Shown here one piece after another: positions 31,017 through 38,799 of a stretch of 64,000 bases of DNA. The DNA is from Paenibacillus lautus NBRC 15380 (GTDB taxonomy: Bacteria > Bacillota > Bacilli > Paenibacillales > Paenibacillaceae). The translations under genes were made by a program, and so were the position numbers. The notes below the pieces were generated by a model. That model had not been told where the DNA came from. It saw only the letters and a list, made by a program, of their open reading frames with translations, and made no database searches. The stretch lies in NCBI RefSeq assembly GCF_004000945.1, contig NZ_BIMF01000017.1, positions 1 to 64,000 on the forward strand, in the 5' to 3' direction. Each line of letters opens with the position of its first letter. The first letter of the stretch is position 1.

Positions 31017-33182
31017 TTATTTTCGAAGCCGAAAACGTCTGGTCTCCGTATCCCGGCTGTTCTTTCCGACCATGATGTCGAACTCGCCCGCATCGCTGGT
31101 GAAAGACAAATCCGAGTGATGATAGCGAAGCTGTTCTTCGGTCAGCGTAAACGTGATTTCCTGGCGTTCGCCCGGCTGCAGCAGCACCTTGCGGAAGGCC
31201 TTCAGCTCTTTGACGGGTCTAACGACCTCACCGGATCGGTCCCGGACGTACAGCTGGACGACTTCTTCACCGGCCATATCGCCGGCATTCGTTACCGAAA
31301 CCGTGATTTCAAGTGGTTGATCCGGGGACATCTCTTCCGCCGACAGGCTCATCCTCCCATAGAGGAAATCCGTATAACTGAGGCCGAATCCAAACGGAAG
31401 CAGCGGCTCATTCGGTATGTCCAAATATTGCGATACATAGCGTACCTGCGCATCGGGCGCATCCTTCGGACGGCCGGTATTAAAATGGTTATAGTATACC
31501 GGCACCTGCCCAACGGAATAAGGGAACGACATGCTGAGCCGGCCGGAAGGATTCGCCTCGCCCATAAGCAGGGCAGCTACGGCCGCTCCGCCTTCACTTC
31601 CCGGGAACCAGGCTTCCAGCACGGCATCCGCTTCGTCCAGCACGCCATGCAGATCCAGCGGACGACCGTTGAACAATACGGCAACCATCGGCTTCTCCAG
31701 CGTTTTCAAATGCTGAATCAGCTCGAGCTGCGGTTGAGGCAGCTTTATAAACGCACGGCTGCCCGCTTCGCCGCTCATCTCGGAATCCTCGCCCAGCGCA
31801 AGCACAATCACGTCGGCTTCCTTTGCTGCCTTCATCGCCTCTTCCAACTGCTGCCCAGTCATGGCGTTCACGTTACAGCCCTCGGCTACCGTGAGGGCAC
31901 CGGAAGACAGCTTGGCGCGTAGTCCCTGTTCCAGGGTTACCGCATCTTCTTTGGAGCCTGTCCATGACCATGGCCCAAGAATATCGCCGCTGGCGGCAAA
32001 CGGACCGATCAATGCCACATGCTGCTCACCACGCAGCGGCAGTAGCGAGTTGTTTTTCAGAAGAACGCAGGATTTCGCCGCTGCCTCCCGGGCTGCCTGA
32101 CGGTGTTCTTCGCAGAACACAATCTCCTGCTCCGCCTGTGGATCGGCTCCCCGCACAGGGCGCTCGAACAGTCCAAGGCGCTTTTTCAATGACAGAATAC
32201 GCAGCACCGCTTCATCGATCAGACTCTCGTCTACCCGGCCTTCTCGTACCATGTCCGGTAAATGATGAACATAGCTGGACGTCATCATCTCGATGTCCAC
32301 GCCCGCTTCGATGGCTCTTAACGCTGCCTCTGCCTCGTCCTCCGCTACCCCGTGAGGGATCAGCTCTTTGACTGCTCCCCAATCGGAGATCAGCACGCCG
32401 TCAAAGCCCCATTCGCGGCGCAGCAAATCGCGCATCAGCCGTTTATTGCCCGTAGCCGGTATGCCATCCACCGTATTAAAGGCGGTCATGACCATCTCGA
32501 CACCTTCATCCAGCGCAGCCTTGTACGCAGGTAAGTAATATTCCCGCAGCTGACGCTCGGACATGTCCACCGTGTTGTAATCGCGGCCCCCTTCGCCTGC
32601 TCCATATGCGGCAAAGTGCTTCACGCAAGCAGCCAGCCGGTTGAGATCCCCGCTCAGGTCATCCCCTTGGAAACCTCTGACAAAAGCTCTGGCAAATTCA
32701 CTGTTTAAGTAAGGGTCTTCACCGGTCGACTCCATCACCCGTCCCCAGCGGGGATCGCGCACCAGGTCCACCATCGGTGCAAAAGTCACATGCAGGCCGG
32801 ATACCGCGGCTTCGCGCGCAGCGATTTCCGCACTCCGCTCCGCGAGGCCAGGGTCCCATGAGCTCCCCATGGCGAGCGGCACCGGAAAGATCGTTTTAAA
32901 GCCGTGAACGATATCGGCCATCATCAGCAGTGGAATTTTCAATCGATTTTTGCGCAAATGTGCCTCTTGGACGGCTATCACTTCCTCCGCACCCGCCAAA
33001 CCTAGCACGGAGCCGGCATTACTTACGATGTCATCGGTGATGCCAAGCGACTCCATCGGTCCTGTAATCTGCCCCGATTCTTGAGCTCCTTCGAAAAAAG
33101 GGACGGCCAGTTGTATAAGCTGCGCAATTTTTTCCTCCAGCGTCATCTGCTCTACCAGAGAAAGTAGTTGTTGATCTGCCAT
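31017..33182 (-). CDS. GH3 beta-glucosidase
   Basis: Cytoplasmic family 3 glycoside hydrolase of 721 residues with no signal peptide, so it acts on imported sugars. Three parts are visible: the TIM barrel (MTLEEKIAQLIQL start, HVTFAPMVDLVRDPRWGRVM, KHFAAYGAGEGGRDY), the nucleophile aspartate in GVLISDWGAVKEL, the alpha/beta sandwich (CVLLKNNSLLPL, VALIGPFA, LALGEDSEMSGEAGSRA, PMVAVLFNGRPLDL, AWFPGSEGGAA) and the C-terminal fibronectin-like domain (VTNAGDMAGEEVVQLYVRD). The start ATG 33182 follows AAAGGAGG by 7 nt; an in-frame upstream ATG at 33212 is ignored. It lies 31 nt before the phosphorylase gene and has two operator palindromes in its own 200-nt leader region, so it can be transcribed apart from the importer. 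Sophorose or short beta-1,2-glucosides are the likely substrates by context. Confidence 0.93.
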   Translation of the reverse strand: MADQQLLSLVEQMTLEEKIAQLIQLAVPFFEGAQESGQITGPMESLGITDDIVSNAGSVLGLAGAEEVIAVQEAHLRKNRLKIPLLMMADIVHGFKTIFPVPLAMGSSWDPGLAERSAEIAAREAAVSGLHVTFAPMVDLVRDPRWGRVMESTGEDPYLNSEFARAFVRGFQGDDLSGDLNRLAACVKHFAAYGAGEGGRDYNTVDMSERQLREYYLPAYKAALDEGVEMVMTAFNTVDGIPATGNKRLMRDLLRREWGFDGVLISDWGAVKELIPHGVAEDEAEAALRAIEAGVDIEMMTSSYVHHLPDMVREGRVDESLIDEAVLRILSLKKRLGLFERPVRGADPQAEQEIVFCEEHRQAAREAAAKSCVLLKNNSLLPLRGEQHVALIGPFAASGDILGPWSWTGSKEDAVTLEQGLRAKLSSGALTVAEGCNVNAMTGQQLEEAMKAAKEADVIVLALGEDSEMSGEAGSRAFIKLPQPQLELIQHLKTLEKPMVAVLFNGRPLDLHGVLDEADAVLEAWFPGSEGGAAVAALLMGEANPSGRLSMSFPYSVGQVPVYYNHFNTGRPKDAPDAQVRYVSQYLDIPNEPLLPFGFGLSYTDFLYGRMSLSAEEMSPDQPLEITVSVTNAGDMAGEEVVQLYVRDRSGEVVRPVKELKAFRKVLLQPGERQEITFTLTEEQLRYHHSDLSFTSDAGEFDIMVGKNSRDTETRRFRLRK

Positions 33183-33224
33183 TTCCCATCCTCCTTTGTC
33201 ATTGCCATTCACTTTATCATTGAT

Positions 33225-33238
33225 TCGAAACGTTTTGA
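33225..33238. promoter_or_regulatory. LacI-type operator 1 (GH3 proximal)
   Basis: TCGAAACGTTTTGA, one mismatch from the perfect palindrome TCGAAACGTTTCGA found at 38424. It lies 43 nt upstream of the GH3 start, in the leader or promoter. The central CG step is typical of LacI-family sites. CcpA could also bind such a sequence. Confidence 0.65.
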
Positions 33239-33350
33239 TTTTTCTAAAATCGATCAGTATTGGCTATAAAACCATATACTTTATAAAGGTTTTTACTTAG
33301 AAATCAACCATTTAAAAAACAAAGAAATCAGCGCCAATTCGTGCATTTAA

Positions 33351-33364
33351 TCGAAACGTTTCAA
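33351..33364. promoter_or_regulatory. LacI-type operator 2 (GH3 distal)
   Basis: TCGAAACGTTTCAA, the same palindrome with one changed base, 169 nt upstream of the GH3 start and 19 nt after the esterase stop. Two sites 126 bp apart would allow looping. Confidence 0.65.
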
Positions 33365-33382
33365 TAAATGCGGACAAAAAAT

Positions 33383-34159
33383 TCAGGGCAGGGGCAGCCA
33401 ATCCAGCACACGCTGAATTTTGCGATCCCAATATCCCCATTCATGACCACCGGGTTCTTCCTCATAGGTGATGCGAATCCCCAGGCTGTCCGCATATCGT
33501 CTAAAGGTTTGGTTATCGTTATACAAAAAATCTTCTGTCCCGCAGCACTGATACAACATCGGTTTATCGCCTGTATATGCCGCGAATTCCGTGGCCAAAA
33601 ACAACAAATCGTCCCGGCTCCCCCGTAAACCGTCGATATGGCCGAAGAGGGTTCGAATTTCTTGCTCCTGAAAGCCCGGTCCTGCAGCACGACTGGCGAG
33701 ATCCAGCCCACCCGACAGGCTTGCGCCTGCCGCATAACGATCCGGATAACTCATGGCCAGCTTGAACGCTCCGTAACCCCCCATCGAAATTCCGGCGACA
33801 AAGGTATCTTCCCTTCGTCCGGACACCGGAAAAAACGATACAACGAGCTGTGGAAGCTCCTCGCTCAGGAAGGTAAAGTAAGGCAAGCCGTTTGCCATGT
33901 CCATATAATAGCTTCGTCCGACTCCCGGCATCACGAGCGCGATGCCTTTATTCTCGGCGTATCGTTCGATGGACGACCTGCGCATCCATTCGGTCTGATC
34001 CGCTCCTCGTCCGTGAAGCAAGTAAAGCACCGGCAGTTTCGAAGAAGAACCGTACGGCATCAAAGCGGCTTGCGGTAGAAAAACCTCGATGCCTGTAGAC
34101 AGTTTCAGTGTTTCGGAATAAAAATTACACGTGATCCATGCCAAGTTCCTCATCTCCAA
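33383..34159 (-). CDS. Alpha/beta-hydrolase esterase (CE1/esterase D-like)
   Basis: Cytoplasmic serine esterase of 258 residues. The nucleophile elbow is GISMGGYGAFKLAM at about residues 121-134 (G-x-S-x-G), the oxyanion strand is VLYLLHGRGADQTEWMRRSS, and the likely acid and base are in CCGTEDFLYNDN and PGGHEWGYWD (D and H). This is the feruloyl/acetyl-xylan esterase-like (esterase D) branch. It probably starts at TTG 34159 or ATG 34153, only 9-15 nt after the LacI stop, so it belongs to the importer operon. Removal of acetyl or succinyl decorations from imported glucans is one inference; the substrate is not shown. Confidence 0.85.
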   Translation of the reverse strand: MEMRNLAWITCNFYSETLKLSTGIEVFLPQAALMPYGSSSKLPVLYLLHGRGADQTEWMRRSSIERYAENKGIALVMPGVGRSYYMDMANGLPYFTFLSEELPQLVVSFFPVSGRREDTFVAGISMGGYGAFKLAMSYPDRYAAGASLSGGLDLASRAAGPGFQEQEIRTLFGHIDGLRGSRDDLLFLATEFAAYTGDKPMLYQCCGTEDFLYNDNQTFRRYADSLGIRITYEEEPGGHEWGYWDRKIQRVLDWLPLP

Positions 34160-34168
34160 TCCGGTCCG

Positions 34169-35170
34169 TTAATTCTCTATTTTGCTCTTCCCTGCAGATG
34201 CCCGTTCCATCATTTCGGTCGTCAGCATATAAGACTGCTTCACGGATTCACCGCCCAATATCTGAAACAGCAAATGGGCTGCAAGCGATCCCGCTTCGCT
34301 CTTAGGCTGCTTGATGGTGGTTAGCGGCGGATTCACGTATTCGGCTAATTGAATATCGTCATATCCGATGACGGATACATCATCAGGCACCGATATGCCG
34401 CTCTCCTCAAAAGCCTTCAATCCTCCGATGGCCATCTCGTCGTTGCCGTAGAACACCGCCGACGGGAGCGAACCCTGCATAATCATCATCTTGGTCGCAT
34501 TGTAACCGCCCTCGCGCACGAAGTTTCCGCTGAGACGCCATTTCGACTGTTCCTCCAGCCCTGCCTCGGCAAGTGCCCGTAAATACCCCTGATAACGCAA
34601 ATGATTATCGTACGAATCCGATGAGCCGCTGATGTATGCCACATGCCGATGACCGTTCTCAAGCAGATATCGGGTAGCCGTATACCCTCCTTGTTCCCCA
34701 TCAACCAGCACATTGACCAGGTATTCGCTGCACAATGGACGATCCATCACGACGATCGGAAATTGGGGACCGGAGGTCTCGATCAGAACTTCATCCCGGA
34801 TATTAGGTGCAAGTATGATGGCACCGTCCGCCCTTTTCTCTCTCAGAAATTTAACCGCCGTTGAATCTCTGCCCCCTATTGAACTGCAGGCGATCAGATC
34901 ATATCCGTTGGTTAAAGCGACTTCCTGTACGCTTCGGATCAGCTCGGAATAATAGGGCCCGGATAGATCCGTCAGAATAAGAGCGATTGTCTTGGTGCGG
35001 CTCCGCTTCAAATCCATGGCAAATCCGTTCTTCCGATAATTCAACTGCCTTGCTGCTTCGAGCACCTTTGATCTTGTCTTGGAACTCACTCTGCTGTCGC
35101 CGCTTAACGCGTATGAAGCCGTTGACAAGGCGACTCCAGCGAGCTTTGCCACATCCTTAATCGTTGCCAT
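34169..35170 (-). CDS. LacI-family transcriptional regulator
   Basis: Sugar-responsive repressor of 333 residues. The helix-turn-helix and hinge lie at residues 1-60 (MATIKDVAKLAGVALSTASY, ALSGDSRVSSKTRSKVLEAA), then a periplasmic-binding-protein-like effector domain (IALILTDLSGPYYSELIRSV, YGNDEMAIGGLKAFEESG, VIGYDDIQLAEYVNPPLTTI). ATG 35170 has AAGGGGCGTAAGG upstream. Sitting between the permeases and the esterase on the same strand, it is the obvious binder of the four TCGAAACGTTTCGA-like palindromes in front of the solute-binding protein and the GH3 gene. The inducer is probably a gluco-oligosaccharide or glucose 1-phosphate-derived signal. Confidence 0.93.
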   Translation of the reverse strand: MATIKDVAKLAGVALSTASYALSGDSRVSSKTRSKVLEAARQLNYRKNGFAMDLKRSRTKTIALILTDLSGPYYSELIRSVQEVALTNGYDLIACSSIGGRDSTAVKFLREKRADGAIILAPNIRDEVLIETSGPQFPIVVMDRPLCSEYLVNVLVDGEQGGYTATRYLLENGHRHVAYISGSSDSYDNHLRYQGYLRALAEAGLEEQSKWRLSGNFVREGGYNATKMMIMQGSLPSAVFYGNDEMAIGGLKAFEESGISVPDDVSVIGYDDIQLAEYVNPPLTTIKQPKSEAGSLAAHLLFQILGGESVKQSYMLTTEMMERASAGKSKIEN

Positions 35171-35211
35171 TTCCTTACGCCCCTTCTACTACTTAAAAAA
35201 GCTCTATCTAT

Positions 35212-36030
35212 TTATTTCATGCCAGAGATCGTATATCCTTCAATAATATGTTTTTGGAAGAAAGAAAATACGATGATAATCGGAACAACCATAAATGCAG
35301 CGCCTGCCATCTGGAGGCCGAAATCGGATCCATGCTGTCCTTTTAGAAGTTGCAGACCCACCGAAAGCGTATAAAGCTTTTGGTCATTCGCCATAATGAG
35401 AGGCCACAGGAAACTGTTCCAAGCACCGATGAAGGCCAAAATCCCCTGTACCGCAAATACCGGCTTCGTGATCGGAACGATCAACTGGAAGAAAATCCGC
35501 AGTTCTCCCGCTCCATCCAGCCGTGATGCTTCAATCAGATCCGTAGGGATCGTGGACATGAACTGACGGAAGAGGAAAATACCGAATGCTCCGACCAGGC
35601 CAGGCAGCACAATGCCTGCCATCGTGTTGGTCAAGCCCATGGCATTGATTAGCAGATATACAGGGATCATGGTAACTTGCCCAGGAATCATCATCGTTGC
35701 CAGCACGAGATAGAACAGCTTCTTATTGCCGGGGAACTCATATTTAGCGAATGCATATCCAGCAAGCGCATTGAGGAACAGACCGACAAAAGACCAGAAC
35801 ACAATGATAAGCGTATTTTTCAGGTATACGATAAAGTCCAGCTTCGTAAATAAATCCACATAATTTTTAAACGTAAATTCTTTCGGTAATAACGTCGGCG
35901 GAACCGCCGTAAATTCATTTTCCGGCTTGAATGAGGACGTGATCATCCATATAAATGGAATCATCATCAGCAGTCCCCCTGCAATGAGCAGCACCGTCAT
36001 GACTGTTTTCTCAATTCTTTTAGCTGCCAT
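35212..36030 (-). CDS. Carbohydrate ABC transporter permease (MalG-like)
   Basis: Second permease of a CUT1-type sugar importer: 272 residues with six helices. The EAA loop EASRLDGAGELRIFFQLIVP contacts the ATPase. It begins with MIPFIWMITSSFKPENEF, as in MalG-type proteins, and ends in the family's HIIEGYTISGMK tail. ATG 36030 has AAGGAGG 9 nt upstream. It lies 50 nt after the first permease and 41 nt before LacI. No ATPase gene is present in the locus, so the importer must share a housekeeping MsmX-type ATPase, the usual situation in Bacillaceae and Paenibacillaceae. Confidence 0.95.
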   Translation of the reverse strand: MAAKRIEKTVMTVLLIAGGLLMMIPFIWMITSSFKPENEFTAVPPTLLPKEFTFKNYVDLFTKLDFIVYLKNTLIIVFWSFVGLFLNALAGYAFAKYEFPGNKKLFYLVLATMMIPGQVTMIPVYLLINAMGLTNTMAGIVLPGLVGAFGIFLFRQFMSTIPTDLIEASRLDGAGELRIFFQLIVPITKPVFAVQGILAFIGAWNSFLWPLIMANDQKLYTLSVGLQLLKGQHGSDFGLQMAGAAFMVVPIIIVFSFFQKHIIEGYTISGMK

Positions 36031-36080
36031 ACCCTGAGCCTCCTTCAGTTACGATACGGAACATGACTTGAACCTGAACC

Positions 36081-36986
36081 TTAATATTCGACATCTTTTC
36101 TCTTGACTGCGAATTGTACGACCGTTACAGCGATAATGATGATGAAGAGCACAAACGATCCTGCAGCAGCATAACCAAAATTGCTCAGCTGGAAGCCATT
36201 GTTATAAATAAAGAGAGCCATCGACATCGTGGAATTAAGTGGGCCGCCCTTGGTCATAACCAGCGGCTCTTCGAAGAATTGAATCCAGCCGATCAGCGTC
36301 GTAATGGTGACAAAGAAAGTCGCAAAGCTAAGCAGCGGAACCGTGATATACAACAGCTTCTTCCACTTGCTCGCACCATCGATCTCCGCTGCTTCATAAT
36401 AGGAGCGTGGAATGCCCTGCAGCGCAGCAAGGAAAATGATCATATTGAGTCCGATGGATTTCCATACGGCCAGCAGAATCAGCGATAGCTTGGCTAGTGC
36501 CGGATCTGTCAGCCACTGCTGAGCCGGAACCCCGAACCAGGACAATATATGGTTAAAGAGGCCATAATGGCTGTTATACAAGTAACCCCAAACAACCGCG
36601 ACCGCTACAATATTCGTAATGGAAGGCATATAATACACGACGCGGAAAGTCTTAAACAACCATCCCGTGCCATAGTTAAGCAGCAATGCAGCGCCCATGG
36701 CAAGCATTACGACAAGCGGAACTCCGATAATAACATAGAACATGGTGTTAAACATGGATTTCAGAAAGACCGGATCTTTAAATACATTCATAAAATTATC
36801 GAAGCCAACGCCTTCAATGTTTGAATAATTAGCGAGACCAGCAAGGTCAATATCCGTGAAGCTGATGACAAGCGCAATGATGATCGGAATGATTGAGAAC
36901 GTCAGAAGCAGCACCAGTGCGGGCGCAATAAACATATAAGGATACTTATATTGGTTAAAGCGCTTGATAAAGTTCTGCAATGTCAT
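36081..36986 (-). CDS. Carbohydrate ABC transporter permease (MalF-like)
   Basis: First permease of the CUT1 importer: 301 residues and six helices, with the N-terminal YPYMFIAPALVLLLTFSIIP and the EAA loop EAAEIDGASKWKKLLYITVP. MalF-type ending (FAVKRKDVEY). Two starts are close: ATG 36986, only 3 nt after AGGAGG, and TTG 36980, 9 nt after it; the second has the better spacing and removes only two residues. A hairpin lies between it and the solute-binding gene. Partner permease downstream. Confidence 0.95.
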   Translation of the reverse strand: MTLQNFIKRFNQYKYPYMFIAPALVLLLTFSIIPIIIALVISFTDIDLAGLANYSNIEGVGFDNFMNVFKDPVFLKSMFNTMFYVIIGVPLVVMLAMGAALLLNYGTGWLFKTFRVVYYMPSITNIVAVAVVWGYLYNSHYGLFNHILSWFGVPAQQWLTDPALAKLSLILLAVWKSIGLNMIIFLAALQGIPRSYYEAAEIDGASKWKKLLYITVPLLSFATFFVTITTLIGWIQFFEEPLVMTKGGPLNSTMSMALFIYNNGFQLSNFGYAAAGSFVLFIIIIAVTVVQFAVKRKDVEY

Positions 36987-37038
36987 TCACCTCCTGCAAG
37001 TGTGGGTTTCCTCAATAAGAGAATAACGCTCTTTGGAA

Positions 37039-37082
37039 GCAGTCAGGCTTGTTTCATCCTTCGAAGAAACAAGCCGGGCTGC
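37039..37082 (-). promoter_or_regulatory. Hairpin between the solute-binding and permease genes
   Basis: GGCTTGTTTC and GAAACAAGCC pair with flanking GCAG/CTGC extensions, but only a short T-poor tail follows on the minus strand. Such structures usually stabilise the binding-protein mRNA or partly terminate, so that more binding protein than permease is made. Confidence 0.6.
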
Positions 37083-37096
37083 GTTAAGACGCACTC

Positions 37097-38350
37097 TTAT
37101 TTTTTGTTTAGAATTTCAGTAGCTTTCTGATTCAAAAGATCCATTTCTGCTTTGATGTCAGCTCCGCCAAGGGTAATTTTCTCAAATGCTGCAATGGCTT
37201 CTTGGGAGATAGCATCCCACTCCTTAATGAACGGAACAGGTTTAGCGCTTTCGAGCTGTTTTCCAAAGGTAGCAAAAATCGGATCTTCAAAGCGTTGGTC
37301 TTCCCATGCACTCTTAACAGCAGGCAGGTTTTTTGCCACATCATAGTTGGTCAGTTGCGATTCTTTTTCACTCATGAAGGAAATGAATTTAACGGCTTCA
37401 TCTGCATTTTCGGTTGTGTTGAATACCGACATGTTCGCTCCACCGAGGAACGATGCATTGTTTTCTTTAGCTGGAAGTGTAGTCGTAGCCCATTTGCCTT
37501 CAATCTCAGGCGCCTTGTCTTTAACGCCTTGAATCATCCAAGGACCGCTGATAAACATCGGGAATTGTCCGTCTTTAAATGCGGCAAACAGATCCAAATC
37601 ACTAGCAAGCGGTGTCATCCCCGTATCGTAGAAGCTCTTCAGGTATTCCATGGCTCCCATGAATTCCGGCTCGTTAAAATGAGGGGCCCGGTTCTCATCG
37701 ATCATATCGCTTCCATTCTGCCAAGCAAACATGGACAGATAGTTCATATCTTTAGCATCAATGGTGATTGCGTAATTGCCGTCTCCTCTAGCTGCCAGTT
37801 TCTTACCGGCATCCTTCATCTCATCCCAAGTCTTAGGGCCTTCCGGATAGCCTACTTCAGCCAGAATGTCCGTACGGTAGAACAGTACGCGCGTTTCCAC
37901 ATACCATGGAATACTGACAACCTTGTCATCATAACTCATGGTTTGCACAGCACCGTCAAAATAGTTTTCTTGCTTCAAGTTTGGATACTGCTCAAGATAA
38001 GGTGTCAGATCGAGCAAAGCTCCAGCCTGAGCAAATTCCGGAATCCAGGTTGTTCCCATTTGTACGACGTCCGGGCCGCTTTTGGATGCAACTGCTGTAA
38101 GCAGCTTGTCATGGGCACTGCCCCAAGGAATCAATTGAACGCTTACCTTAACGCCTGGATTCTTCTCTTCATATTGCTTAATCAAGGTTTCGTCCGTTGT
38201 GTCACCCATCAGCCAAACTTTTAGTTCCTTCTTGCCTCCACCGCCTTCGCTACCTCCGTCTGCTTTCTCAGACCCGCCCGAGCATCCGGCTAATACGACG
38301 GAGAACACCAGCAATGCTGCCAACGTCCACAATATTGATTTTTTTCTCAT
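37097..38350 (-). CDS. Extracellular solute-binding lipoprotein of a sugar ABC importer (family 1)
   Basis: Membrane-anchored binding protein of 417 residues. Lipoprotein signal peptide with lipobox FSVVLAGC and lipid cysteine C23, a Gly/Ser/Asp/Lys linker, then the MalE-like two-lobed fold: KELKVWLMGDTTDETLIKQY, YEEKNPGVKVSVQLIPWGSA, TAVASKSGPDVVQMGTTWIP, the Asp-rich DLDLFAAFKDGQFPMFISGP and a C-terminal GGADIKAEMDLLNQKATEIL. Start ATG 38350 has GGGGTGA upstream. First gene of the operon; two operator palindromes lie 74-271 nt upstream. By context the ligand is probably a beta-gluco-oligosaccharide. Confidence 0.95.
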   Translation of the reverse strand: MRKKSILWTLAALLVFSVVLAGCSGGSEKADGGSEGGGGKKELKVWLMGDTTDETLIKQYEEKNPGVKVSVQLIPWGSAHDKLLTAVASKSGPDVVQMGTTWIPEFAQAGALLDLTPYLEQYPNLKQENYFDGAVQTMSYDDKVVSIPWYVETRVLFYRTDILAEVGYPEGPKTWDEMKDAGKKLAARGDGNYAITIDAKDMNYLSMFAWQNGSDMIDENRAPHFNEPEFMGAMEYLKSFYDTGMTPLASDLDLFAAFKDGQFPMFISGPWMIQGVKDKAPEIEGKWATTTLPAKENNASFLGGANMSVFNTTENADEAVKFISFMSEKESQLTNYDVAKNLPAVKSAWEDQRFEDPIFATFGKQLESAKPVPFIKEWDAISQEAIAAFEKITLGGADIKAEMDLLNQKATEILNKK

Positions 38351-38423
38351 TCTACATTCACCCCGTTTTTAATGTTTACCACCATGCGAAACGTAATACA
38401 AAACCTAATTGAAAGCACTTACT

Positions 38424-38437
38424 TCGAAACGTTTCGA
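38424..38437. promoter_or_regulatory. LacI-type operator 3, perfect palindrome
   Basis: TCGAAACGTTTCGA, a perfect 14-bp palindrome about 75 nt upstream of the solute-binding gene. It is the best of four related sites in the locus and defines the motif. A partial half site (GCGAAACGTAAT) occurs nearer the gene around 38386. Confidence 0.75.
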
Positions 38438-38607
38438 TTTTATTCGAAAAAATAAAGACGCCGGATAAAGGTTATTTCTATAATCCTACTGTCTCTTCAT
38501 TCCCCCTATAAAGCACCTTTCCATGGTCATCCTAGGGATAAACATGCTCTTGTGTATTCATAATAAAAAGATTGCTTGCTTGATAATTTCAAAAAACGCA
38601 TTCTGTT

Positions 38608-38621
38608 TTGAAACGTTTCGA
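38608..38621. promoter_or_regulatory. LacI-type operator 4 (distal)
   Basis: TTGAAACGTTTCGA, one mismatch from the perfect site, 184 bp upstream of operator 3. The pair mirrors the two-site arrangement in front of the GH3 gene. Confidence 0.65.
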
Positions 38622-38721
38622 CAAGTTCATTATAGCTCCCTCTGAGAGCGATTTCAATATCCTTTTTATTTTTTTTGTAAGGCGTTTCTTTGACAATGGG
38701 TGTAAGGCTTGAACCGCGGAC

Positions 38722-38757
38722 AAAAAAGCAGCAAGCTCCGAAGTAAGCCTGCTGCTT
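38722..38757 (-). terminator. Intrinsic terminator of the MFS gene ending at 38800
   Basis: Minus-strand AGCAGCAGGCT and AGCTTGCTGCT pair across CTTCGG-type loop sequence, followed by six T. It insulates the sugar locus from the upstream gene. Confidence 0.85.
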
Positions 38758-38799
38758 CATCCTATATCCTGGAATTATTCAAACTTTTTAAAACTTGGG

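Noticed and set aside
37202..38224. Plus-strand frame antisense to the solute-binding protein
   Set aside because: Shadow of a real gene with a clear lipobox and fold.
38527..38760. Minus-strand 77-codon frame next to the sugar-locus promoter
   Set aside because: It begins inside a terminator stem and covers operator DNA; composition is noncoding.
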